Shown here piece after piece: positions 1 through 9,209 of a stretch of 64,000 bases of DNA (within the stretch, counting starts at the first letter, position 1; every line of letters starts with the position of its first letter). Made by a program: the position numbers and the translations under genes. The notes under the pieces are model-generated. The model had not been told where the DNA came from, made no database searches, and worked only from the letters and a program-made list of their open reading frames with translations. The DNA lies in NCBI RefSeq assembly GCF_023824315.1, contig NZ_CP098732.1, positions 434,001-498,000 of the forward strand. The letters are read 5' to 3'. Source of the stretch: Acinetobacter tibetensis (GTDB taxonomy: Bacteria > Pseudomonadota > Gammaproteobacteria > Pseudomonadales > Moraxellaceae).

Positions 1-1354
<1,354 letters not shown>

Positions 1355-1379
1355 ACAACACCCAAACAGTTGGTGTTGT
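1355..1379 (+). other. Hairpin in the 23S-5S spacer
   Basis: An 8-bp perfect inverted repeat (ACAACACC at 1355-1362, GGTGTTGT at 1372-1379) with a 9-nt loop follows directly after the 23S 3' end. It probably belongs to the precursor rRNA processing region. The rest of the spacer up to 1525 holds no tRNA gene that I can see. Confidence 0.5.
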
Positions 1380-1525
1380 GGTTCAAATCACTGCAAATAA
1401 CTTGATTTAGTTATAAAGCTAGATACAATATCCAACTCAAATATACCTGTTAATAACTCATTTGACGAAAGTTAGGCATACACGCTGTGTAAATAAGACC
1501 ATAACGAATAGTCATAAACAGTTGT

Positions 1526-1640
1526 GCTGGCGACAATAGCAAGAGTGAACCACCTGATCCCTTCCCGAACTCAGAAGTGAAACCTCTTAGCGCTGATGGT
1601 AGTGTGGGGTTACCCATGTGAGAGTAAGTCATCGCCAGCT
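1526..1640 (+). rRNA. 5S ribosomal RNA
   Basis: About 115 nt bounded by complementary ends (GCTGGCGAC at the start, TCGCCAGC at the end), which form helix I of 5S rRNA. The internal CCACCTGATCCCTTCCCGAACTC-type segment and the GAAACC motif are the standard 5S landmarks. It is the last gene of the rrn operon, 171 nt after 23S, and is followed by a strong terminator. The ends are accurate to within a few bases. Confidence 0.96.
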
Positions 1641-1650
1641 CATTTATTCA

Positions 1651-1686
1651 AACACCCCCTAACCAATGTTAGGGGGTGTTTTTTTA
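1651..1686 (+). terminator. Intrinsic terminator of the rrn operon
   Basis: Stem AACACCCCCTAAC / GTTAGGGGGTGTT with a short loop, followed by a run of seven T. It lies 10 nt after the 5S gene and ends rRNA transcription. Confidence 0.92.
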
Positions 1687-1763
1687 TTATAAGATCAAAT
1701 TTTATTTATATCTATTCTATAATAAACCTGTGAAATGATAAGAACTATAAGTTGAGCTTGATC

Positions 1764-3356
1764 ATGTTGAATACCATATTGCAACTGTCTGGTGGGATTG
1801 GCTTATTTCTTTTGGGAATGAGTTTAATGACTGATAGCCTCAAAGCTCTCGCAGGAGAAGCTTTAAGACAATGGTTAGTCCGTTTTACAGATTCTTCTTT
1901 AAAAGCAATGTTTTCAGGTATCACTATTACTGTCGCTGTGCAATCATCTACAGCAACTACTTTAGCGACTATTGGATTTGTGAGTGCGGGAGTTCTGACC
2001 TTTAGTAATGCGATTGGTGTAATTATTGGTGCCAATATTGGTACAACTAGTACGGGTTGGATGGTTGCACTACTGGGTTTAAAGTTTTCAATTTCGCAGT
2101 TAGCCTTACCTTTAATTGCTTTTGGGGCTATCTTGAAATTACTTGCCAAGGATCGACTAGCTTTAATTGGAATGACCATTGCTGGATTTGGTTTATTATT
2201 TTTTGGAATTGATGTTTTACAGCAAGCCATGGCCGGTATCGCTGCCTCTGTTGATTTAAGTCGTTGGTCTACAGAAAGTCTTTTAAGTAAATTGCTTTTA
2301 GTATTGATTGGTTTTGTGATGACGATTCTATTGCAATCATCTAGTGCTGCGATTACTGCAACTTTAGCAGCTTTGGCGAGTCAAGCGATTAATTTAGAGC
2401 AAACTTTAGTTTTGGTCATAGGTCAGAATGTTGGGACTGTTGTTACAGCAGTTTTGGCCGCAGTAGGAGCGACCACCAGTGCAAAACGAACCGCTGCTGT
2501 ACATGTCATTTTTAATATTGTGACTGCAATTTTTGCTTTTTTATTTTTATTCCCTGGATTTGTTTGGGCTTATCAATATATTACCTTCATACATAAGATG
2601 GATCCAGTTCTTATTGTTGCTGTATTTCATACTTGTTTTAGCTTGCTCGGTGCTTTAATTTTTATGCCTTTTATCGGTAAATTTGAGCAAGTATTGCTGA
2701 AGTTATTGCCAGAGCAAGAAAGTTCATTAACACGCTACTTAGATGATAGTTTATATAGTGTGCCTGCACTAGCTATAGCCGCGACAGAACGCGTATTGCT
2801 GCAAACATTAACAGATATTTATCGTTTATTTATTAAATTTATTCGTGGTGAAATTATTACCCCAATGATTAATACCAATGAGTTGGATGCAACCATCAAA
2901 AAAGTGGAATCTTACTTAGAGCATATGTCGGTTCCACAATCTCTAAGTGATCAACAACGTCTAATTCTCTTATTAAGATTGGCGGTGTATATCAGAGTTT
3001 TAAGAAATGATTTACAAGAAGTCGCACAAGTTGAGTTACTGAAAAAGCAACAAATATTACAAGAATTACCTCTAGCACTGGCTGCACAGTTGGAAAAGCA
3101 GATTGAATATTTACAGATGCAACCATTTTCAAAATTTCCGATAGATTTTGTGAATGATTTAACTCAATTAGAACAAGTTAGCAGTGAGCAACAGGAGTTT
3201 CTACGTCAGAAAATTATTCATGCATCAGTAAATCATCAACTTACTGCTTCTCAAACTTTAGAGTTATTGGCTGCACAACGCTGGATTGTTCATCTCATTG
3301 CACATACTCAGAAAGTCGCAGTCTTATTGCAACAAGATCAAGAAGTTATTGAATAG
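1764..3356 (+). CDS. Na/Pi cotransporter family protein (NptA/YjbB-like)
   Basis: Inner-membrane protein expected to move phosphate, probably with sodium. It carries the two inverted repeats of the family: QSST and GANIGT near residues 60-95, and QSSSAA and GQNVGT near 191-226 (numbered from this start). Hydrophobic helices fill residues 1-310. The C-terminal 200 residues are helical and resemble the PhoU-like domain found in many members. I chose the ATG at 1764 because the protein then begins MLNTILQLSGG, as relatives do; a TTG at 1752 in the same frame would add four residues. Neither has a clear ribosome-binding site. The 3' end overlaps the convergent flavoprotein gene by 11 bp. Known relatives can also export phosphate, so direction of transport is not shown. 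Confidence 0.85.
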   Translation: MLNTILQLSGGIGLFLLGMSLMTDSLKALAGEALRQWLVRFTDSSLKAMFSGITITVAVQSSTATTLATIGFVSAGVLTFSNAIGVIIGANIGTTSTGWMVALLGLKFSISQLALPLIAFGAILKLLAKDRLALIGMTIAGFGLLFFGIDVLQQAMAGIAASVDLSRWSTESLLSKLLLVLIGFVMTILLQSSSAAITATLAALASQAINLEQTLVLVIGQNVGTVVTAVLAAVGATTSAKRTAAVHVIFNIVTAIFAFLFLFPGFVWAYQYITFIHKMDPVLIVAVFHTCFSLLGALIFMPFIGKFEQVLLKLLPEQESSLTRYLDDSLYSVPALAIAATERVLLQTLTDIYRLFIKFIRGEIITPMINTNELDATIKKVESYLEHMSVPQSLSDQQRLILLLRLAVYIRVLRNDLQEVAQVELLKKQQILQELPLALAAQLEKQIEYLQMQPFSKFPIDFVNDLTQLEQVSSEQQEFLRQKIIHASVNHQLTASQTLELLAAQRWIVHLIAHTQKVAVLLQQDQEVIE

Positions 3357-4728
3357 CATTTAATTGACGCCGAGCATGCTTAAGGGCGGTACGCAATCCT
3401 TCCTCTAAGGTTGGATGATAAAAAGGTTTGGCAAGGAGATGATCAAGCGTTAAATCCTCCGTAATCATCCAACACAATAAATGTGCTAAATGTTCAGCCG
3501 AAGTCATGAGCAATTCTGCACCTAAAATTTTTCGACTTTCTGCATGAATATAGACTTCCAACGCACCATAATTTTTTCCTAAAACTTGCGCACGTCCTTG
3601 TTGGGCATAAGAAACATAGCCTGTTACAAAAGGAATTTTATCACTTTCAAGTTGCTTAAAACTTAGTCCGACAATGGCCATTTCTGGTTCACAGAATACA
3701 ATGCCTATTGGGGTTAGATTTCGAATGTTTTTGATTTGTTTTAAATTTAAGCAATTTAAAACTGCACTGCGACCTTCATGTGCTGCTTCGTGCTGAATAG
3801 GTGTCTTGGTATGAGCATCACCAACGATAAAAATAGGATAGTGTGCAAGCTGTTTGGTTTCTGGATGGACAGGTAAGTTTTTAAGATCTGTAAATTGAGC
3901 ATCTATATTTTCTAATCTTAAAGTATTTAATAAAGTACGACGCCCTGTTGCGACCAATAAATAATCTGCTACTAAATTGTGTTCTTGCCCATGCTCTTGG
4001 TAGACAATCTGTACACCATCTTTTGAATTTCGAACTTGCGTGGGTAAAACTTCGAACTTAATGTCAATTTCTTGACTTAAAAGTTCTTGCGCCATTTTCT
4101 GTAGTAAGGGACTGGTTAATGTTCCGACTTTTCGACTACGTGCAAATATAGTGGTTTTAACACCTAAGCGTTGTAATGCTTGAGCAAGTTCAAGTGCAAT
4201 GACACCACTTCCAATGACTGCAATCGATTGCGGTAATTGCTCTAACTCAAATACCTCATCTGAGGTAATTAGTTTTTGACCTAATTCTTGCTTCCATTGC
4301 TGGTCAAAACTCGGCGTTGATCCTACAGCCAGAATAAAACTTCGGGCTTGATAGCGTTGTTGATTAATTTCAATGGTCTGAACATCAATAAAGTGAGCTT
4401 GACCTGATATTTTATGGGCCGAATCCCAACGAGCGACATCTTTTAAAGCAGCTTGTGTAAATTTGTTTCTTAAGTTTTGTACGTGTAACATGATTTTTTT
4501 GGAATCAAGATGTAGATGGGTTGTTATGCCAATTTGCTCTAATGATTGAGCATCGTGCAGTTGATTTGCTACAGAAATAAGCACTTTACTCGGCATACAA
4601 CCAACGCGTGCACAGGTGGTATCCCACGGACCATGATTCACAATTAAAATATTTGATGTGTGTTTGATTGCTTCTTTGTAAGCAGCTTGTCCAGCTGTTC
4701 CCGCACCAATAATAATGATGTCGTACAT
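3346..4728 (-). CDS. Pyridine nucleotide-disulfide oxidoreductase (dihydrolipoyl dehydrogenase family)
   Basis: 460-residue cytoplasmic FAD enzyme. The N-terminal FAD motif GAGTAG is at residues 8-13, the redox-active pair C39-x4-C44 sits in CARVGCMPSK, the second nucleotide-binding motif GSGVIALE is at 173-180, and the C-terminal dimerisation domain ends with the HPTLEE motif (H438) that supplies the catalytic histidine. This is the standard layout of dihydrolipoamide dehydrogenase, mercuric reductase and glutathione reductase. There is no heavy-metal-associated domain and no 2-oxoacid dehydrogenase gene nearby, so the substrate is not determined. The sequence around the first cysteine (DTTCARVGC) departs from the usual GGTCLNVGC, which suggests a side branch rather than the pyruvate dehydrogenase E3. 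Confidence 0.85.
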   Translation of the reverse strand: MYDIIIIGAGTAGQAAYKEAIKHTSNILIVNHGPWDTTCARVGCMPSKVLISVANQLHDAQSLEQIGITTHLHLDSKKIMLHVQNLRNKFTQAALKDVARWDSAHKISGQAHFIDVQTIEINQQRYQARSFILAVGSTPSFDQQWKQELGQKLITSDEVFELEQLPQSIAVIGSGVIALELAQALQRLGVKTTIFARSRKVGTLTSPLLQKMAQELLSQEIDIKFEVLPTQVRNSKDGVQIVYQEHGQEHNLVADYLLVATGRRTLLNTLRLENIDAQFTDLKNLPVHPETKQLAHYPIFIVGDAHTKTPIQHEAAHEGRSAVLNCLNLKQIKNIRNLTPIGIVFCEPEMAIVGLSFKQLESDKIPFVTGYVSYAQQGRAQVLGKNYGALEVYIHAESRKILGAELLMTSAEHLAHLLCWMITEDLTLDHLLAKPFYHPTLEEGLRTALKHARRQLNAIQ

Positions 4729-4879
4729 AGTAGATATTATTTGAATAATTGCTCTCTAGCTTAACATAGTAAAACATTTGATTTGGCTTTGTTTACATAA
4801 AGCTACTTCTATGGTTTCATACTGCAAATTAACAATTTTAACGACGACTTTTGAACAAAATAATGTTCGGGGAATTTTG

Positions 4880-6352
4880 ATGAATAATAAACAGCTTGGG
4901 TTAAAACTATCTACTATTACGCTTTGTGTTTTGCTGGCAAGTTGTGGTGGAGGGGGAAGTGATGGGTATTTTGAAAATAATAATTCAGGAGGGACTTCGA
5001 ATGGAGGTAGTACTGGAGGTGGGACTACAACAGCTAGTTCTGTAACTGCTTTAAAAATTGAATTAGATAAATTATCGATGGCCGCTACAAATGGTCAGCT
5101 AACTGTTACGGTTCGTGCTTTAGATGAAAATAAAGGAGGAGTTGCGAATGCGGAAGTTACTCTGGCAATTGTAGATTCTACGAATAATGTAAGTAATACG
5201 AGCATTGCAAAACAGACGACTGATCAATCAGGAAATGTGGTATATGTACTTACTACGCCTGCGACCTCTTCTTCACTTACTGACTTAATCAAAAATGGTT
5301 TTAAAATCATAGCAAAGGCAAATAATGGCGCTTTAAGTCAAGAACAAACTGTCACTGTAACAGGCGCTGATACAGATAATGGGGCAGATACAACAAGTAT
5401 TGTTTTATTTGATGCAACTAAAACAACACTAAATGTTCGCGGTGATCAGACGACTATTACCTTAACAGCAGTAGATGCCAATGGTGCAACTTTAGCAAAT
5501 CAGGCTATTTCATTAAAGGTTAAAAATTCAGCGCTAAATGGGGTGAGATTCACTCCAAATGCATCTCAAACTGATGTAAATGGCCAAATTAGTTATACAT
5601 TATCATTTGCTGAGTCTCAACGAGCTTCTACGTATACGTCTACGCAATTCGTAGCGGATGATTTAGTATTGGAGGCTAATTTTGGTCAATCTACACAAGT
5701 TTACACTTACAAATTAGACATAGTGAATTCTACGGTTCCGACACCTGTGGGGGCTATTTCAGTATCATATAATCCTACTAAAATTGAAGATTCTGCATCA
5801 GGCGTATATTATTATAAAAATATCTCAGTTCAAGTGACAGATGTTGATGGAAAACCAATTTCTAATCAAGACGTCACAATGGGAGTCAATGCTTTAACAT
5901 ACAATAAAGGCTATTATGACTTCTTTGATACTGATACACCTCCAGATGGTAATGTGGATAAATATTTGCCAGCATTGATTACACAATGTGTTTCACCAAC
6001 AGTAAAAGTAAATAGCGGTGGGAAAGAGATAGATCAGTTGGCACCAGTTAAATCAGGAACTTCTGTTCAAGTTGTATCATTTATTAATGCTGAGGGAGTA
6101 CCTGCAACAAATAATAAATATACAACTGATTCAAACGGTCGATTTGATCTTAAGATTCAATATCCAAAAATTTATGCAGGCTATTTAAATATTCAGTTGT
6201 TAGCAGATTCAATTGTAAGTGGTAAAGCAATTAGTGGTTCAACCAGTCTTGGTTTGGGTTATTTGATTAGTGATGTTGATGTTGAAAATGGTATTGCTCC
6301 AAACTTAATCAGCCCATATGGAACCTCAATAAATTGTAATGATGGCTTATAA
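4880..6352 (+). CDS. Ig-like (Big-1/invasin-type) repeat lipoprotein
   Basis: Predicted 490-residue envelope lipoprotein of unknown role. Signal peptide 1-21 ends in a lipobox LLASC with the lipidated cysteine at 22, followed by a glycine/serine/threonine-rich tether to about residue 48. Then come three or more beta-sandwich repeats, each with the phrase 'VxALDxNxxxxxNxxV', and Asp-Asn-Gly turns typical of bacterial Ig-like domains (roughly 50-155, 160-275, 280-400). The C-terminal part contains four cysteines in all counting the lipidated one, and an acidic TDTPPDGNVD loop that might bind calcium. The ATG at 4880 is preceded by GGGGA at 6-nt spacing; the longer frame from 4778 lacks one. A terminator follows. 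It could be an adhesin or a surface structural protein. Confidence 0.7.
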   Translation: MNNKQLGLKLSTITLCVLLASCGGGGSDGYFENNNSGGTSNGGSTGGGTTTASSVTALKIELDKLSMAATNGQLTVTVRALDENKGGVANAEVTLAIVDSTNNVSNTSIAKQTTDQSGNVVYVLTTPATSSSLTDLIKNGFKIIAKANNGALSQEQTVTVTGADTDNGADTTSIVLFDATKTTLNVRGDQTTITLTAVDANGATLANQAISLKVKNSALNGVRFTPNASQTDVNGQISYTLSFAESQRASTYTSTQFVADDLVLEANFGQSTQVYTYKLDIVNSTVPTPVGAISVSYNPTKIEDSASGVYYYKNISVQVTDVDGKPISNQDVTMGVNALTYNKGYYDFFDTDTPPDGNVDKYLPALITQCVSPTVKVNSGGKEIDQLAPVKSGTSVQVVSFINAEGVPATNNKYTTDSNGRFDLKIQYPKIYAGYLNIQLLADSIVSGKAISGSTSLGLGYLISDVDVENGIAPNLISPYGTSINCNDGL

Positions 6353-6364
6353 TCTATCAGAATA

Positions 6365-6392
6365 AAAAAACAGCGCTTCGGCGCTGTTTTTT
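6365..6392 (+). terminator. Intrinsic terminator after the Ig-like lipoprotein gene
   Basis: Six-bp stem CAGCGC/GCGCTG closed by a TTCG tetraloop, flanked by A and T runs that extend the stem. It can work in both directions and so may also end the minus-strand transcript that carries the small lipoprotein gene. Confidence 0.9.
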
Positions 6393-6406
6393 ATTTGGGC
6401 GAAAAT

Positions 6407-6511
6407 TTAAATTGAAGTTCCAACACTCACACCAACAGTAGGACGCACATTCATCGAGCTACAAGCGGGTAGGGCTAAAGCACAGAGTACAACGATCAAT
6501 AATTTATTCAT
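6407..6511 (-). CDS. Very small predicted lipoprotein (34 residues)
   Basis: A short reading frame that starts at the ATG at 6511 and stops at 6407-6409. It begins MNKLLIVVLCALALPAC, a textbook lipoprotein signal peptide with lipobox LPAC and the cysteine at residue 17, followed by SSMNVRPTVGVSVGTSI. The mature lipopeptide would have only 18 residues. AAGG lies about 10 nt before the ATG on the minus strand, and the start overlaps the end of the upstream DUF442 gene by 8 nt, which suggests translational coupling. It lies just before a terminator usable on this strand. I do not recognise a family. Small lipopeptides such as bacteriocin-release-type or entericidin-like proteins have a similar build, but there is no sequence evidence for that role. 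Confidence 0.6.
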   Translation of the reverse strand: MNKLLIVVLCALALPACSSMNVRPTVGVSVGTSI

Positions 6512-6929
6512 GTAATAAGCCTTGCTTACGTGCTTCATTAAATAATTCGCTAGAGCGATAGCCACTCTTACAAATCATCAAAATCGGTTTTGGAAGTTCG
6601 TGATAATACTTTGAAAATTCAATGATATCTGTTTGCGTAATTTTACCATTTTCAATAGGTTGGTAAATGACACTTACATGCGATTGCTCCGCAATATTCC
6701 GTAACTGACTGACGGAAATATTGTTTCCCATTTCCTGATCAGGTCGATTCACAATAACAGACTTAAACCCCTGTTTTAACAGTAGTTGAAACGTTTTGTC
6801 ATCAAGCTGACCAGAGACGGTCAGGTTTTCGCTCAGTGCTCGAGGTGTTTGAGTTTTCTGAGCGAAAAGAGATGCACTATTCATCAAAACACTACACAAA
6901 ATGCATGCAGTAAAGAGTTGCTTAATCAT
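6504..6929 (-). CDS. Periplasmic DUF442 / TIGR01244-type phosphatase-like protein
   Basis: 141 residues with a signal peptide (about 1-23, cleavage after SLFA). The mature part matches the family named 'TIGR01244 sulfur transferase', which has a protein-tyrosine-phosphatase-like fold: VNRPD near 60-64, an IYQPI strand near 88-92, and the active-site loop C120-K-S-G-Y-R125. It is a diverged copy of the gene immediately upstream; the two genes overlap by 8 nt. Having one copy exported and one cytoplasmic is unusual for such a small family. The substrate is unknown. In other bacteria this domain is sometimes fused to a beta-lactamase-fold sulfur dioxygenase, but no such gene is present here. Confidence 0.75.
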   Translation of the reverse strand: MIKQLFTACILCSVLMNSASLFAQKTQTPRALSENLTVSGQLDDKTFQLLLKQGFKSVIVNRPDQEMGNNISVSQLRNIAEQSHVSVIYQPIENGKITQTDIIEFSKYYHELPKPILMICKSGYRSSELFNEARKQGLLHE

Positions 6930-7257
6930 CCAGCAAATCCATTTGTTTTGCCAGTTGATATAGATTGTTTGAACGATTGCCCGTACGACAAAACATTAAA
7001 ACGGGTTTTGGGAGTTCATTAAAATGATTGGCAAAAGTACGCACATCAAGTTCGGTAATTTGACCAGCAACCACGGGTTGATAGACATAGTCGAGTCCTG
7101 CAACACGCGCTGCTTCTTCAATTTGAGCACTAGTGGGTTGCTCTGGTCCACCTTCCATGTCTGGGCGGTTGTTGATAATAGATTTGAATCCTTTTTCGAC
7201 AACTTGTTCTACATGCTCAGGGCCAATTTGACCTGCGAAGCCTACATTTTCGCTCAT
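6922..7257 (-). CDS. Cytoplasmic DUF442 / TIGR01244-type phosphatase-like protein
   Basis: 111 residues with no signal peptide; a single-domain member of the same family as its neighbour. NNRPDMEGG near 29-37 and the P-loop C90-R-T-G-N-R95 match the family consensus (CRTGxRS). It is the first gene of a minus-strand operon of three and probably drives expression of the exported paralogue and the 34-residue lipoprotein behind it. The reaction is not established: both phosphatase and sulfur-transfer activities have been proposed for the family. Confidence 0.8.
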   Translation of the reverse strand: MSENVGFAGQIGPEHVEQVVEKGFKSIINNRPDMEGGPEQPTSAQIEEAARVAGLDYVYQPVVAGQITELDVRTFANHFNELPKPVLMFCRTGNRSNNLYQLAKQMDLLDD

Positions 7258-7381
7258 TGTGTCACTCCATCATCCAATTAAATAATATATGCTTTATGAT
7301 AGCATTAAGCAGATTCGACAGTTGAATCTGTTGAAATTTTTATAAATGATTACAACCATAAAATAACGTACTGGAGCGCGT

Positions 7382-8281
7382 ATGCACGCTTACACGGTCG
7401 AGCCTTTATATGTCAAAAGTGGTCAGGAAGTCCTTGCAGCAGATTTTTATCGGCCAAGAATGGAACACAAACCTGCTGTTATATTGATGGCACATGGCTT
7501 GGCAGGGTTACGCCAGTTTAAACTGGTGCAATATGCAAAACAATTTGCACAAGCGGGTTATGCGGTGGTGTTATTTGATTATCGCTACTGGGGCGGCAGT
7601 ACGGGGCGACCACGTGAATTAGTCTCCATCAGTTCACAGTTAGAAGACTGGCGAACGATGATTGCGCATCTTCAGGAACGAAAGTCGATTGATTCACGAC
7701 GGATTATTTTGTGGGGAACGGCACTCAGTGGCGGCTATGTTTTAAGTTTGGCCAGCGAGCTGAAAAATATTCAAGCGGTGATGGTTCAAGTTCCGATGGT
7801 TGATGGCAGTGAACTTGCCAAACTCTATCCTCTTCCTCAATTATCCAAAGCATTAAAAATTTCCAGTCAGGATTATATGGGGGCCAAAGTGGGGATGGTC
7901 TCTAAAACCTTGTCTGTTGTGAGTCCAGATGATCTCAGCTTTATGCCGACAGAAGATAGTTATCCAGGTTATATGTCGATTGTTCATCCTGACTACTTCT
8001 GGAGTGGTAAAATTCCAGCTCGGGTCTTTTTCAAGTTGATCCGTTATCGCCCAATTCAGGAAGTCCGTAAAATCAATATTCCAGTATTATTTATTGCGGC
8101 CAAAGAAGACAGTTTATTTCCAATCGCTTCCAGTCGTGAAGCAGCCACCAATATCGCACCATTCGTACAATATTATGAATGGGAGATGAAACATTTCGAT
8201 ATTTATCATCATCCATGGTTTGAAAAAGCCATTTCGACCCAATTAGAATTCTTACACCAACACATTGGAGTCAGCTCATGA
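7382..8281 (+). CDS. Alpha/beta hydrolase
   Basis: 299 residues, no signal peptide. The oxyanion strand motif AHGLAG is at 37-42, a nucleophile-elbow region G112-T-A-L-S-G-G118, a likely acid D243 (AAKEDSLFP) and a likely histidine H271 (MKHFDIY). Relatives read GTSFSGG at the elbow, so the residue at the usual nucleophile position is alanine (A114); S116, two residues on, is the only nearby candidate. The enzyme may therefore be altered or inactive, or may use S116. It is co-transcribed with trxC, overlapping it by 4 nt (ATGA). Substrate unknown. Confidence 0.8.
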   Translation: MHAYTVEPLYVKSGQEVLAADFYRPRMEHKPAVILMAHGLAGLRQFKLVQYAKQFAQAGYAVVLFDYRYWGGSTGRPRELVSISSQLEDWRTMIAHLQERKSIDSRRIILWGTALSGGYVLSLASELKNIQAVMVQVPMVDGSELAKLYPLPQLSKALKISSQDYMGAKVGMVSKTLSVVSPDDLSFMPTEDSYPGYMSIVHPDYFWSGKIPARVFFKLIRYRPIQEVRKINIPVLFIAAKEDSLFPIASSREAATNIAPFVQYYEWEMKHFDIYHHPWFEKAISTQLEFLHQHIGVSS

Positions 8282-8703
8282 TTATTGTATGCCCCTCTTG
8301 TTTAGCGAAAAATCGTGTCCCTGAAGAAAAAATAGAAGCGCAGCCTAGCTGTGGTCAGTGCCATCAACCTTTGATTCCCTTAGCTCCTATTGATTTGAAC
8401 GAACAAAATTTTAGTCAGTTTATCACACACAGTGATTTACCTATTTTGATTGATTTATGGGCAGAGTGGTGCGGACCGTGTAAAATGATGGCTCCTCATT
8501 TCTCAGCCGTGGCAAAACAGAACCCTCGTGTGATTTTTGCCAAGATTAATACTGAAGAGTCCCCTCGTCTAAGTAGTGCTTTTCATGTGCGCAGTATTCC
8601 AACACTGGTGTTGATGAATAAAACCAATGAAATTGCTAGAATAAGTGGTGCGCTTAGATCGAGTGAACTACAACAGTGGCTGGATCAACATTTAAATGTC
8701 TAA
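8278..8703 (+). CDS. trxC: Thioredoxin 2 (zinc-binding, TrxC)
   Basis: 141-residue cytoplasmic disulfide reductase. The N-terminal zinc ribbon has C5-x2-C8 and C25-x2-C28, the features that separate thioredoxin 2 from thioredoxin 1. The thioredoxin domain follows with the active site W64-C65-G-P-C68 and the cis-proline P108 in RSIPT. In the family the N-terminal zinc site makes the protein sensitive to oxidants. It starts inside the end of the hydrolase gene (4-nt overlap), so translation is probably coupled. Confidence 0.95.
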   Translation: MIIVCPSCLAKNRVPEEKIEAQPSCGQCHQPLIPLAPIDLNEQNFSQFITHSDLPILIDLWAEWCGPCKMMAPHFSAVAKQNPRVIFAKINTEESPRLSSAFHVRSIPTLVLMNKTNEIARISGALRSSELQQWLDQHLNV

Positions 8704-8737
8704 TGCCTAGTCAAAGCACAATAGGCTTGGAGAGAAC

Positions 8738-9160
8738 GTGTCAGATATTCATGTGAAACCAGAAGGGACTTTATCTCTTCAAACCATTGCGATGCCAGCA
8801 GATACTAACTGGAGTGGCGATGTATTTGGTGGCTGGATTGTGTCACAAATGGACTTGGCGGGAGCAATCCACGCAGAACGCTTTAGTAAAGGGCGCTGTG
8901 CGACAATTTCAATTAATCAAATGACTTTTCTGGTGCCAGTCAAAGTTGGCGATGTGATTAGTTGTTATACCAAAATTTTAAAAGTCGGCAATACTTCAAT
9001 TCAAATGCAAATTGAAGTCTGGGACAGCCATGACAGTTCTCGTGAAGCGAAACGTGTCACAGAAGGCGTATTCACTTTTGTGGCTGTGGATGTAAAAGGC
9101 AATAAACGTCAAATTCCTGAAGACGTGAAGCAGAAGTTTATGAACACTCAATCTGCCTAA
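8738..9160 (+). CDS. Acyl-CoA thioesterase, YciA-type hotdog fold
   Basis: 140 residues. Starts at a GTG with GGAGAG 5-10 nt upstream. The sequence DTNWSGDVFGGWIVSQMDLAG (about 22-42) contains the hotdog-fold helix with the catalytic aspartate (D38) as in YciA and the BACH family. These enzymes hydrolyse acyl-CoA to free acid and CoA, in YciA with broad chain-length preference, and may set the membrane acyl-CoA pool. It lies 34 nt after trxC and is followed by a strong terminator. Confidence 0.88.
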   Translation: MSDIHVKPEGTLSLQTIAMPADTNWSGDVFGGWIVSQMDLAGAIHAERFSKGRCATISINQMTFLVPVKVGDVISCYTKILKVGNTSIQMQIEVWDSHDSSREAKRVTEGVFTFVAVDVKGNKRQIPEDVKQKFMNTQSA

Positions 9161-9170
9161 GCTTAAATAA

Positions 9171-9198
9171 AAAAACCAGCACATTGCTGGTTTTTTTT
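9171..9198 (+). terminator. Intrinsic terminator after the YciA-like gene
   Basis: AAACCAGC / GCTGGTTT stem with a 5-nt loop and eight T. The A-run on the other side means it may also serve the convergent DUF4442-type gene. Confidence 0.9.
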
Positions 9199-9209
9199 AT
9201 ACCTCTATT

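Noticed and set aside
1745..2230. 161-codon frame antisense to the Na/Pi cotransporter gene
   Set aside because: Shadow of a real coding frame with a strong family match on the other strand.
3346..4728. Mercuric reductase or pyruvate dehydrogenase E3 assignment for the flavoprotein
   Set aside because: No metal-binding domain, no mer or pdh neighbours, and a diverged active-site segment; left as a family-level call.
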